A stretch of DNA of 37,859 nucleotides from IMG/VR virus record IMGVR_UViG_3300005289_000066, positions 1 through 37,859 of that record; one strand, given 5' to 3'. Shown here piece by piece: positions 6,909 to 12,979 of the stretch. How positions within the stretch are numbered: the stretch's first letter is position 1; each line of letters opens with the position of its first letter. The position numbers and the translations under genes are program-made. The DNA is from a virus. The notes beneath the pieces were generated by a model that did no database searches, had not been told where the DNA came from, and was given only the letters and a program-made list of their open reading frames with translations.

Positions 6909-7275
6909 GTGGCGCGCTCCGGTCAGGGAAGTCGGGAGGAATGCGGAAGGCCAGTGACTAACTGGCGGTTCGGGGATCAGCCTATCCGCAGCGAAATTAT
7001 GGCATAGAAAAGCCCGCACATGGCGGGCTTTGTACTGCACCGAAGATTTGAGCATCGTGGAGAGGCTTGTCGGTTTGAGGCGTTGGTTGTTCGTTGCTAT
7101 GGCTATTCCGAGTGCGGCGCATGGGGTCAACCCTTTCGAGCCCCCTGCCTTTTCCACCATAACTGGCACCTGCTGCTCTTTTTGGCTTTCGCCGAATAAG
7201 CGGCGCCTTACGGACGCCAATCGTTTACCAACCACTCCGAGGACGTGACCAATACGCTGAAGGAGTGGGTTGAGT
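6909..7275. other. 367-bp stretch without a confident gene (ninG to HNH)
   Basis: This holds the terminator at 7009-7031 and a possible weak minus-strand extended -10 element (TGCCATAAT, around 6997-7005). It also contains an open minus-strand frame that is the upstream extension of the HNH gene; the frame has no credible start signal and reads straight through the hairpin. In a lambdoid map this is where a late antiterminator and late promoter region would lie. I recognise no Q-like protein, tRNA or other RNA here. Confidence 0.6.
7009..7031 (-). terminator. Rho-independent terminator downstream of ninG
   Basis: A perfect 9-bp stem, AAAGCCCGC (7009-7017) with GCGGGCTTT (7023-7031), closes a five-base loop. 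On the minus strand it is followed by TTTTC, so it can end leftward early transcription after ninG. The symmetrical A and T flanks could also allow action on the plus strand. Confidence 0.85.
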
Positions 7276-7863
7276 CTATCCGCAGTTACGGCGGCGTTCA
7301 AGCCTGTTGGCCTTCTTCGTGAAAATTGACTTGATTCGCGTCAAATAGTCGATGGTGAACTTCCTCACGGACTGGTCGCACTCAACCGCCAGCACCTTGG
7401 CCTCTCCTATTCTGGCGATAAGTCCCTTTCTCAGCTCTACGATGTTCCCACTGAGGTTTCGGTTGCAGCGTACGCAGGCGGCGGCGGCGTTGTGCAGGTG
7501 GAACCTCAGGTGTGGTGAGCTGCCAACGCTCCGGTAGTGAGAGCAGTCCATGGTCCCTCCAAGCTTCTGTGCCGGACGGGCCCCACAGCTTGCGCACTCC
7601 TTGCCGAAGTCCCGAGCCCTGACATAGCGGTTCCAGGCTATCTGAGCCTCTCGCATGTACTGGCTGCGAGTCTTCAGCTTAACCTTCGCCTCTCGACTCT
7701 CCTTGCGCTCTCTGGCCTCCTTGGCCTTCCTCGCCTTCTCCTTCGCCGCACTTGTCAGCGCTATGGCGCATTGAACGCCACAGGCTGACTGGAGGGGACG
7801 AGAGGGGGTGAATGGCTCTCGGCAGGATTTGCACTTCCTTGTGCGCAGCTTCTTGGCGATCAC
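7276..7863 (-). CDS. ninG: NinG-family recombination protein
   Basis: A 195-residue protein of the lambda NinG (Rap) family, a structure-specific DNA binding or nuclease protein that assists phage recombination. The N-terminal zinc-finger-like region has CKSCREPF and CGVQC. A basic coiled stretch (KEKARKAKEARERKESREAK) follows. The second half carries the conserved CASCGA, MDCSHYRSVGSSPHLRF and CVRCNRNLSGN motifs. It starts with GTG at 7863, overlapping the upstream stop as GTGA. It is the last gene before the leftward early terminator, matching the end of the nin region in lambdoids. Confidence 0.93.
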   Translation of the reverse strand: MIAKKLRTRKCKSCREPFTPSRPLQSACGVQCAIALTSAAKEKARKAKEARERKESREAKVKLKTRSQYMREAQIAWNRYVRARDFGKECASCGARPAQKLGGTMDCSHYRSVGSSPHLRFHLHNAAAACVRCNRNLSGNIVELRKGLIARIGEAKVLAVECDQSVRKFTIDYLTRIKSIFTKKANRLERRRNCG

Positions 7864-8051
7864 GCGTCAACTCCCTCAGCAGGGAAATACCAGATCGTGA
7901 TTTCCTCGCACACGCCGATCATCGGGTCATTTACGGGGAGTATGGTAAACGGGCGCCCCTCCGCTGTAGCCGCCTTGCACGCCTCGAATAGGACCAATTC
8001 AGCATCAACCCCGCGCTTTGTCCTGCTCACCTTTGGGACAAGACCTTTCAT
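7860..8051 (-). CDS. Hypothetical early protein upstream of ninG
   Basis: A 63-residue protein (MKGLVPKVSRTKRGVDAELV...) with a short basic start and a mixed alpha/beta pattern ending ITIWYFPAEGVDA. It overlaps both neighbours by four bases (ATGA at its start, GTGA at its end), which supports real translation. No family is recognised. Confidence 0.72.
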   Translation of the reverse strand: MKGLVPKVSRTKRGVDAELVLFEACKAATAEGRPFTILPVNDPMIGVCEEITIWYFPAEGVDA

Positions 8052-8344
8052 GGCGTCACCTTCAGACCAGCGCTCTCGATAAACTTCGAGCAGGCATGCC
8101 GCATACCATTGGCTGCGTGATATGCGTCCATGTGGCTGTCATCCATGGCGAACTCTGGTTCTTCTGGAACTGGATATGGTGGCGGCAACTCAACCACAAC
8201 CGATTCCAGCGCCATCTTCCAAGTTCTCCAGTGACTCGCAATACCCGGCAGCCTGTACGTGTCGCCCATCCGATACTGGGAGAATGTTTCTAGGGGGATG
8301 TCGTGGGATGAGGCATAGGAGGCCTCGAAGGCTTCGCGGTTCAT
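8048..8344 (-). CDS. Early protein, WxxW/VELP family, copy 1
   Basis: A 98-residue protein that parallels its upstream neighbour (8341-8673). Both begin with an acidic/aromatic helix (MNREAFEASYASSHD here), have a RWxTW motif followed by a helix leading to VELP, and end with the same IESAGLKV-type tail. Such proteins are common in the early regions of Pseudomonas and enterobacterial phages; their function is unknown to me. Four-base overlaps with both neighbours support expression. Confidence 0.78.
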   Translation of the reverse strand: MNREAFEASYASSHDIPLETFSQYRMGDTYRLPGIASHWRTWKMALESVVVELPPPYPVPEEPEFAMDDSHMDAYHAANGMRHACSKFIESAGLKVTP

Positions 8345-8673
8345 GATTTCACCTTCAGACCGAGTGATTCTATGGCTTCGCGGACTTCAATACTGCGGAT
8401 GAGACCGAAGATTTCATCAGCATCTTCGATGTCGCTCATTAGCGGAACAAATTCATGATTTTGTATTGAGTCGTATGCGCCTTCGAAGCCGACGATCTTC
8501 GGCAATTCCACCTCGATAGCTGCGCGGGAGGCCTGCCATGTTTGCCATCTGTAGCGAATAGGGCCGAATACATACTCGCCGCCAACCTTCTCAAGAGGGT
8601 CGCTCTCTGGCGGCCACGCATGGTTCTTCCGGTACCAACTTTCAAACTCTTCTCGCATTTTCTCATTGCTCAT
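8341..8673 (-). CDS. Early protein, WxxW/VELP family, copy 2
   Basis: A 110-residue paralogue of the next gene. Visible shared features are MREEFESWYRK at the start, RWQTWQASRAAIEVELPKI in the middle and IESLGLKVKS at the end. The central acidic segment (MSDIEDADEIFGL) is unique to this copy. A ribosome site (GAGGGAAGACCA) precedes the ATG at 8673. The C-terminal tail is nearly repeated in the 8048 gene, which points to a tandem duplication followed by divergence. Function is unknown. Confidence 0.8.
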   Translation of the reverse strand: MSNEKMREEFESWYRKNHAWPPESDPLEKVGGEYVFGPIRYRWQTWQASRAAIEVELPKIVGFEGAYDSIQNHEFVPLMSDIEDADEIFGLIRSIEVREAIESLGLKVKS

Positions 8674-8683
8674 TGGTCTTCCC

Positions 8684-8815
8684 TCAGGAGATTTTACATT
8701 GAGGCCAGATTAACCGCGCCTCGCGTAGTGCTTGGTCGTGGGTTATCGCGCCGTCCATCGAGATCATGGGAAACGGCGCGTAACCGGCGACGTGGATTGT
8801 CCAGTTGCGTTTCAA
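8684..8815 (-). CDS. 43-residue early microprotein with TTG start
   Basis: A short gene encoding MKRNWTIHVAGYAPFPMISM and 23 more residues, including DQALREARLIWPQCKIS. The pattern (aromatic strand, PFPMI, then an ALREARLIWP helix) is one I recognise as recurring in small phage early proteins, though without a named function. The start is TTG at 8815, overlapping the lipoprotein stop as TTGA, the same geometry as the ATGA joins around it. It fills an otherwise empty 130-bp gap. Confidence 0.65.
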   Translation of the reverse strand: MKRNWTIHVAGYAPFPMISMDGAITHDQALREARLIWPQCKIS

Positions 8816-8994
8816 GGCAGCAACTCAGGCGGAGCGCATCTGACTTCGGAAACTGAGTTTAGATATGCCCGCATTCCGCCAGCTTTGCAGACCGCATAGT
8901 CTTCGACTTGTACCGCAGGATAATTCCTGTATGGCTTTACGTCACACCCAGCGCAAGCCATCACGGCAAGAGCGACCAGCGCAAACCTCATCAT
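8812..8994 (-). CDS. Small lipoprotein expressed early
   Basis: A 60-residue protein with a lipoprotein signal: MMRF, the hydrophobic stretch ALVALAVMACAG, then the lipobox ACAGC and a mature part of about 43 residues (DVKPYRNYPAVQVEDYAVC...). Cysteines in the mature part could form a periplasmic disulphide. Two ATGs lie in tandem (8994 and 8991); GGGGTGGGGA is close upstream. It sits in the leftward early operon, away from the lysis genes, so it is not a second Rz1. Early phage lipoproteins can block receptors or superinfecting phage; that role is only suggested here. Confidence 0.78.
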   Translation of the reverse strand: MMRFALVALAVMACAGCDVKPYRNYPAVQVEDYAVCKAGGMRAYLNSVSEVRCAPPELLP

Positions 8995-9680
8995 TTCCCC
9001 ACCCCGCAGAATACGCATTGCTCGCCGCTCGGGAAGCTGTGCATGCACTGGGTGTTGCGGAGGAACCACGCGGCATATCCACCGAGTGGTGGCGATTCGA
9101 ATTCACGCATGGCGGTGTACAGCCGCTCATTGTCCAGAATAGGAATCATCTTGCCGATGGCGTCCTTGGCGCGGATGCCGTCCGGCACCAGATAATCCGT
9201 CATAACTCGCTGAGCATCCACCAAAGCGCCAAGAATTGCCGCCGTCTTGCCGTCCAGCGTAGCGCAGGAGACGCGATCTCCTGAAGTTTGACCGGATGTA
9301 CTGCACCCAAGATCTCTCTCCTTGTAGGCGTGATCTGAGGCCTGCTGACGATTGCGCAGGTGGTCGCGCTCCGCCGTCATGTTGGCGAGCCGCTCTTCGA
9401 GATCACGGATCGTATTCAGTGAATGGCTGGCACAGATTTGAATTGTGTTGTTGACCGAAGCCAGCGATCCGCAAAGTTCTCGGTTCGCTTGTTCCAAGCT
9501 CTGAATATCCTCAAACCGCTTGCGCGCTGTTTCGTGCAGGGCTTCTTGGTCTTGGCGAAGATGATCTAGATGATCCTCTAGCGCGTCCTCAAAAGCTGGC
9601 ATGCGATCCCAGCTGCCATATTTCAGTTCTTTGAGCGCTTCAAGCATCTCGCGCTTGCTCTGTTCGATTGCGTTGGTCAT
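8991..9680 (-). CDS. Coiled-coil early protein with C-terminal Cys motif
   Basis: A 229-residue protein. Start at 9680 (MTNAIEQSKREMLEALKELK) is chosen because GAGGA lies seven bases upstream; the frame is open to 9740. Residues ~45-130 are a long heptad-rich coiled coil (LEQANRELCGSLASVN, IRDLEERLANMTAERDHLRN). The C-terminus ends with CMHSFPSGEQCVFCGVGK, a possible zinc-binding CxxC knuckle. No family or function is assigned. The stop overlaps the lipoprotein start. Confidence 0.78.
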   Translation of the reverse strand: MTNAIEQSKREMLEALKELKYGSWDRMPAFEDALEDHLDHLRQDQEALHETARKRFEDIQSLEQANRELCGSLASVNNTIQICASHSLNTIRDLEERLANMTAERDHLRNRQQASDHAYKERDLGCSTSGQTSGDRVSCATLDGKTAAILGALVDAQRVMTDYLVPDGIRAKDAIGKMIPILDNERLYTAMREFESPPLGGYAAWFLRNTQCMHSFPSGEQCVFCGVGK

Positions 9681-9696
9681 GTCGGTGTCCTCGGGG

Positions 9697-9873
9697 TTAT
9701 TTAGTTGGCGCTGCTGGTAGTGGCTGCCAGTGGGTGACACAGATCAGATCGTGGAAGTAGCCATGGAAGAAGCTGTTGTGCTGCGAGGCGATGAAAACAT
9801 CATCTCCGCACGAACAAAGTACCTCTACGTCCTCATCCGGAAGTTTTTCATTCACATCGATCCAGTTATTCAT
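9697..9873 (-). CDS. DUF551 protein, copy 1 (58 residues)
   Basis: A short gene encoding MNNWIDVNEKLPDEDVEVLC and ending CVTHWQPLPAAPTK. The W-I-x-V/C-N/S-E-K/R-L/M-P start and THWxPLP end define the DUF551 family of small phage and prophage proteins, whose function is unknown. The start overlaps the upstream stop as ATGA. Two relatives occur in the rightward early operon at 13501-13755 and 13859-14095, so this family is present three times on two opposite transcripts. Confidence 0.85.
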   Translation of the reverse strand: MNNWIDVNEKLPDEDVEVLCSCGDDVFIASQHNSFFHGYFHDLICVTHWQPLPAAPTK

Positions 9874-10079
9874 TTCAGTATCTCCGCTGCGAGCGCTTGA
9901 ATTCTGCTCCAGGTTTCTGATGTGGGCCTTTCTTCGTAGGACTTCAAAAGCTTGGCGATCTGCCGAGCCATGTACACGTCGCCTTCTGCACGATCTTGCT
10001 CAGTCAGCGCCTTGATGCCGAGCGAGTGATCCACGACTATCGGCAACTCATGCTGGCCGGGGAGGTTGATGGCGGTCAT
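9870..10079 (-). CDS. Hypothetical early protein
   Basis: A 69-residue protein starting MTAINLPGQHELPIVVDHSL, chosen over an in-frame start at 10115 because the ATG at 10079 overlaps the preceding stop as ATGA. After a short beta-like N-terminus it is helical (IKALTEQDRAEGDVYMARQIAKLLKSYEE). Function is unknown. Confidence 0.74.
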   Translation of the reverse strand: MTAINLPGQHELPIVVDHSLGIKALTEQDRAEGDVYMARQIAKLLKSYEERPTSETWSRIQALAAEILK

Positions 10080-10288
10080 TTGGACACCTTCAGCGCTTCC
10101 TGCCATGCCCACCATGAGGATGCGAAGACGTTGCAGTGATAAGAATCACCAGCCCTATCGCATTTCATTGCCCATAGCAGATCGCCTTCAAAATCATCGG
10201 GCATCTCTTCTCCCTCAGGAATTGGCAGGCTTGCCGTTTTCTTGGCGAATGCCTTTTCGAACTGATCGCGCATCTTGTCGTTACTCAT
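10076..10288 (-). CDS. Early protein, WxxW family, copy 3 (70 residues)
   Basis: Starts MSNDKMRDQFEKAFAKKTAS, very like the MSNEKMREEFESWYRK start of the gene at 8341-8673, and contains WWAWQEALKVSK, parallel to the RWQTWQASRAAIE segment there. It is shorter and lacks the VELP and LGLKV parts. The ATG at 10288 shares one base with the loader stop (TGATG), so the longer frame to 10321 is rejected. Function is unknown. Confidence 0.78.
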   Translation of the reverse strand: MSNDKMRDQFEKAFAKKTASLPIPEGEEMPDDFEGDLLWAMKCDRAGDSYHCNVFASSWWAWQEALKVSK

Positions 10289-11076
10289 CAGAACCCCTCC
10301 TTGCCGCGCTGCGATTCCCAAGTGAATGGCAGGACAATCACGCCACCTTCGCGCAGGCGGTCGGCAGATCGCTCGCCAATCGATGCCGCCAGTTCCTTTG
10401 GCCCGAGGTTGGAAACGACAACGGTCGGCAACTCCTTCTCGTAGCGGCCATTGATGATTGAGAACAGGGTGGTCAATTCGAAGTCGCTCGGCTTCTCCTT
10501 GGAGGCACCAATCTCATCCAGCACCAGAAGGCTCGGAGCGATCAGGCCCTTGAGAATCCAGCCCTCATTGGTTGGCGAATGGTCATCATATGTCTCGCGG
10601 ATATCTTGCAGGATGCCGCCGAGGGTTCTGTATACCGCTGAGTCACGGGTATTGGTCATGATGTAGTTGGCAATGGCGATAGCCAGATGGGTTTTACCAG
10701 TTCCCGGTTTTCCAAGAAGCAACATGCAGCGCCCTGCTCTCTTGTGTTCTTGGAAGTTTTCGGCGTAGTCAATGCACTTCGACAAGGCCGCCTTCTGCAC
10801 ATCAAGCTCAGCTTCATATGACTCGAATGTCTTCCCTTGGAAGCGCTTAGGGATAAGCGCAGATCCAAGCTTTACGCTCAGCTCATATCTGGCCTTAACA
10901 AGCTCACTTTGCCGAGCCTCCTCTTCGCGCTTTGCATTGGCGATTTTGTTGCACTCGCCACAGCCTTGCCGAAGTTTACGGCCCATGATGATGGTCACAT
11001 TGCACTGGTACGCGCCATGCACATCGCAGGTTGCTGGCTCAGTCGTACTACCGAATTCCATATCTTCAGAACCCAT
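10288..11076 (-). CDS. DnaC-like AAA+ helicase loader
   Basis: A 262-residue ATPase predicted to load the host replicative helicase (DnaB) at the phage origin. The N-terminus has a four-cysteine zinc-binding region (Cys17, Cys25, Cys39, Cys42; QGCGECNK). The AAA+ core shows Walker A GKPGTGKT at 122-129, Walker B LLVLDE at 183-188, sensor-1 VVVSNLG and an arginine-rich sensor-2 segment (GERSADRLREGG). The ATG at 11076 is preferred because GAGAGG lies nine bases upstream; TTG (11097) and ATG (11085) are alternatives. It is paired with the DUF1376 gene, forming an O/P-like replication pair. Confidence 0.93.
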   Translation of the reverse strand: MGSEDMEFGSTTEPATCDVHGAYQCNVTIIMGRKLRQGCGECNKIANAKREEEARQSELVKARYELSVKLGSALIPKRFQGKTFESYEAELDVQKAALSKCIDYAENFQEHKRAGRCMLLLGKPGTGKTHLAIAIANYIMTNTRDSAVYRTLGGILQDIRETYDDHSPTNEGWILKGLIAPSLLVLDEIGASKEKPSDFELTTLFSIINGRYEKELPTVVVSNLGPKELAASIGERSADRLREGGVIVLPFTWESQRGKEGF

Positions 11077-11833
11077 AGCTACCATCCTCTCGTTCAATAA
11101 GGCCGGCGTGATAATCGCGATCCGCGAAGCCGGTATGTTTAGTCATTGCTCCAGGCTTCGATTGGTCTTTCTGCAACCATGAAGCCTTGAATCCTTGCCA
11201 TGAGTTTTCAGCAGCGATCTTTACGGCTTCACCAAGCGTTATTCCTGCAATCCCTGCCTCGCGCTGGATTGCTTCCAAGGCGGTATCAGTCATGCTCGCC
11301 TTCTTGGCCTTCCTGACCTCCATCCAGTCCTTTGCGAATTTCTCCTCTACCCCGAGCCTTATCAATTCCTTAACCCAACTCCTCCTTGGTGACTTCTGCT
11401 CAGCGTCAGCTTGCTGATCGCCTATGTTCTTTACTTGTTCTTGGTTAGTGGTTAGTGGTTTATGGTTAAGGTTATTTTTGGGTTCATCTTGGGAAGCGAC
11501 TGGGTTTTCTGATTCCTTCCTCGGCCTGCCGCCTGACTTCCCGTTCGTTCTGTTCACTTCGGCCTTCTGGTGATATTTCGATATCTCAAGATCGCATCGT
11601 TTGTGGTGATAACCATCTGATTCCAAGAAGAAAAACTCTCCGAGGATTATCCCAAGTGATTCCTCGTGGCCTGCCAGTCGCAACCGACGAATAACCGGCT
11701 GGGTTTCTGATGGGATTGGTATTTCGCTTTCGTAGTAGTGGTCTAGGAGTCTTCGGTAGACGCCTTCCTCCTCAACGGAAAGGTGCGCGGTGTCGCGAGT
11801 CCAATCCTTTATGTTGAATTTGTAATAGTGCAT
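11066..11833 (-). CDS. DUF1376 replication initiator-like protein
   Basis: A 255-residue protein. The N-terminal DUF1376 domain (residues ~1-90, MHYYKFNIKDWTRDTAHLS, GVYRRLLDHYYESE, DGYHHKRCDLEI) is found in phage proteins adjacent to DnaC-like loaders and is thought to act as a lambda O-like initiator. A Lys/Asn/Gln-rich linker (~95-145) follows, then a C-terminal helical domain ending with ENSWQGFKASWLQKD. Initiators of this kind often carry the origin inside the gene; the AT-rich linker DNA around 11400-11530 would be the place to look, though I see no clear iterons. Confidence 0.88.
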   Translation of the reverse strand: MHYYKFNIKDWTRDTAHLSVEEEGVYRRLLDHYYESEIPIPSETQPVIRRLRLAGHEESLGIILGEFFFLESDGYHHKRCDLEISKYHQKAEVNRTNGKSGGRPRKESENPVASQDEPKNNLNHKPLTTNQEQVKNIGDQQADAEQKSPRRSWVKELIRLGVEEKFAKDWMEVRKAKKASMTDTALEAIQREAGIAGITLGEAVKIAAENSWQGFKASWLQKDQSKPGAMTKHTGFADRDYHAGLIEREDGSYGF

Positions 11834-11843
11834 GGCAGCACCT

Positions 11844-12029
11844 CTACTTGGTGGCGCCGTACACAGGCTTGTCGCGCTTTATCTTGCCTTTCGTGAGCGC
11901 CTCCACATGCGCCTGGCGAGTCTTTGGCACCTCATCCTTCCACAGGTATACGGCTGCTGACGTCATACCTAAGGCCTCCGCTGTCTGGCGTACGCCGCCG
12001 AAGTAATCGATAACATCTTGCGTCTTCAT
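11844..12029 (-). CDS. cro: P22-type Cro repressor
   Basis: A 61-residue DNA-binding protein. MKTQDVIDYFGGVRQTAEAL, GMTSAAVYLWKDEVPKTRQ and the basic tail (KGKIKRDK) match the compact helix-turn-helix fold of the P22 Cro family. AAGGAG precedes the ATG at good spacing. It is the first gene of the leftward early transcript and should repress both divergent promoters at the adjacent palindrome. Unusually, no CI-like partner is encoded on the other side, so this is an orphan Cro. Confidence 0.93.
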   Translation of the reverse strand: MKTQDVIDYFGGVRQTAEALGMTSAAVYLWKDEVPKTRQAHVEALTKGKIKRDKPVYGATK

Positions 12030-12055
12030 TGGTGACTCCTTGTGTTGGTAGCCCT

Positions 12056-12084
12056 AGATTAGGACTTGAAATTTATTTTATCAA
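12056..12084 (-). promoter_or_regulatory. Leftward early promoter (cro/replication operon)
   Basis: On the minus strand TTGATA (12079-12084) is separated by exactly 17 bases from TAATCT (12056-12061). The spacer is AT-rich. Transcription would start near 12049 and give cro a leader of about 20 bases carrying AAGGAG. The -35 box is overlapped by the palindrome at 12081-12093, consistent with Cro control. Confidence 0.75.
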
Positions 12085-12093
12085 GTGTCTTGA
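12081..12093. promoter_or_regulatory. Operator-like palindrome between divergent promoters
   Basis: TCAAG-TGT-CTTGA is a perfect 5-bp inverted repeat with a three-base centre. It overlaps the -35 boxes of both the leftward (12079-12084) and rightward (12090-12095) promoters. A third half-site CTTGA at 12065-12069 pairs with TCAAG to form a wider repeat (ACTTGA, 11 bases, TCAAGT). This arrangement suits cooperative binding by the adjacent Cro. Binding is inferred, not shown. Confidence 0.65.
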
Positions 12094-12118
12094 CGGATAT
12101 TTCTTCCTGATCCACTAT
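12090..12118 (+). promoter_or_regulatory. Rightward early promoter (weak -10)
   Basis: TTGACG (12090-12095) is a 5/6 match to the -35 consensus. At 17-base spacing the -10 candidate is CACTAT (12113-12118), only 3/6. It lies back to back with the leftward promoter and upstream of the first rightward gene at 12163. The weak -10 suggests activation or low basal strength; the exact -10 is uncertain. Confidence 0.5.
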
Positions 12119-12162
12119 TGCCTCACCAAGTCACAACGACTCGGCCAACGAGGACCTCGACC

Positions 12163-12228
12163 ATGACGCTTCTACTTGCACTGATCGAATGGCTTCTTGG
12201 CCCGGACAAACAGGACGAAGACCAATGA
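12163..12228 (+). CDS. 21-residue hydrophobic microprotein, first rightward gene
   Basis: Encodes MTLLLALIEWLLGPDKQDED plus a final Gln: a hydrophobic or amphipathic helix of about 13 residues followed by an acidic tail. GAGG lies nine bases upstream. Its TGA shares bases with the following start (ATGATG at 12225-12230), the coupling geometry used throughout this operon. It is probably membrane-associated; function is unknown. The short length limits confidence. Confidence 0.55.
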   Translation: MTLLLALIEWLLGPDKQDEDQ

Positions 12229-12464
12229 TGACCAAGAACCTTCAGGAGCGCTTCGACATGCTCCTCGGCTTTATCAAGAACCCCAGTCACAACCTTACGG
12301 TATCGGAAAACGTGGCAGCGGCTCGGGAGTTGGTCGATACGCTGCTTCACTCAGGTCTCCTACTGCCAGACGAGTACCGCGCCTATCAAGCCCAGATCCG
12401 CACGGCCAAACTCATCGCCAGCGGCGCGGACCTGAAGCGTGAAACTGACAAAGCTGGTTTTTAA
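12228..12464 (+). CDS. Hypothetical early protein
   Basis: A 78-residue helical protein (MTKNLQERFDMLLGFIKNPS ...) with no membrane segment. Two tandem ATGs (12225 and 12228) are possible starts; the second gives the one-base TGATG overlap with the preceding stop. Its residues 15-60 include ENVAAARELVDTLLHSG, a probable helical hairpin. Unassigned; located in the immediate early rightward transcript. Confidence 0.72.
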   Translation: MTKNLQERFDMLLGFIKNPSHNLTVSENVAAARELVDTLLHSGLLLPDEYRAYQAQIRTAKLIASGADLKRETDKAGF

Positions 12465-12540
12465 CCTAACCGCCCACCTGCTGATCGCCGCGCACGTCAC
12501 GGCGTCGGTCATCGCTCTCTACGTTGAAGGGGTAATTTGA
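12439..12540 (+). CDS. 33-residue single-helix membrane microprotein
   Basis: A GTG-started frame encoding MKLTKLVFNLTAHLLIAAHV and then TASVIALYVEGVI. It would span the membrane once with a basic N-terminus. It overlaps the end of the previous gene by 26 bases and stops one base before the next ATG, leaving no gap in the operon. GAAGCGT before the GTG is a weak ribosome site. It is supported mainly by fit and composition. Confidence 0.5.
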   Translation: MKLTKLVFNLTAHLLIAAHVTASVIALYVEGVI

Positions 12541-12541
12541 A

Positions 12542-12766
12542 ATGAGTGACCATCGAGCAGAAGTTCCAGCGTTCCCGATTGTTCATCCGGACGGCCAAGG
12601 CGTTCAGTTTTATGGCATGAGTCTTCGCGATTACTTCGCGGCCAAATACATGGCGGCGCATGTCGCTGGCTGGCTGGCCAATGACAACGATTATCCACAC
12701 CGCGAAAACGTGGCTGCCTACGCCTATCTGCAAGCGGATGCCATGTTGAAGGAGCGTGCCAAATGA
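12542..12766 (+). CDS. Hypothetical early protein (GMSLRDYFAAK type)
   Basis: A 74-residue protein with FPIVHPDGQGVQFYGMSLRD, YFAAKYMAAHVAGWLAND and a C-terminal YLQADAMLKERAK. The GMxLRDYFAA...ADAML pattern is widespread in small phage and prophage proteins; I know of no defined function. AAGGGG lies nine bases before the ATG. The stop overlaps the next start (ATGA). Confidence 0.82.
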   Translation: MSDHRAEVPAFPIVHPDGQGVQFYGMSLRDYFAAKYMAAHVAGWLANDNDYPHRENVAAYAYLQADAMLKERAK

Positions 12767-12909
12767 ACATCCCAATCATCGCCAGCAGCTTTGCCGGTAT
12801 CTGTACCGAACTTCGCGACCTTGGGTATAGCTCATTCCGTGGAATCGTCTGGAATCGCACTCCATACCGCGTGAACGTGGTTTGGCACGCCGAGGTTCGC
12901 CATGGGTAA
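12763..12909 (+). CDS. 48-residue early microprotein
   Basis: Encodes MNIPIIASSFAGICTELRDL and 28 further residues (GYSSFRGIVWNRTPYRVNVVWHAEVRHG). It is aromatic and beta-like in its second half, with no membrane helix. It starts with an ATGA overlap and ends eight bases inside the next gene. Coupling at the start and the filled gap support it. Function is unknown. Confidence 0.62.
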   Translation: MNIPIIASSFAGICTELRDLGYSSFRGIVWNRTPYRVNVVWHAEVRHG

Positions 12910-12979
12910 GCCTTTGTTCTGGTCAGCGGCTGCGATTGCGCTGCTGTGTGTGATGGCGAAATTGAGGATGTTCGGATGA
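12902..12979 (+). CDS. 25-residue membrane microprotein
   Basis: Encodes MGKPLFWSAAAIALLCVMAK followed by LRMFG: a single hydrophobic helix (residues ~6-19) with positive residues at both ends. Its stop overlaps the next ATG (ATGA at 12976-12979), and its start overlaps the previous stop. The tight fit argues for translation; function is unknown. Confidence 0.55.
   Translation: MGKPLFWSAAAIALLCVMAKLRMFG

Noticed and set aside
7110-7165. tRNA-like piece on the plus strand (TTCGAGC loop followed by CCACCA)
   Set aside because: The bases flanking the loop cannot form a T-arm stem, and no acceptor, D or anticodon arms are found.
6909-7301. N-terminal extension of the 6408-6908 HNH gene to a 297-residue protein
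   Set aside because: The extension overlaps the ninG 3' end, crosses a perfect terminator hairpin and has no good start; the conserved protein begins at 6908.
11400-11530. Replication origin iterons inside the DUF1376 gene
   Set aside because: The DNA is AT-rich and contains short TTAGTGGTTAGTGGTT-like repetition (around 11443-11465), but no set of long, evenly spaced iterons that would justify calling an origin.
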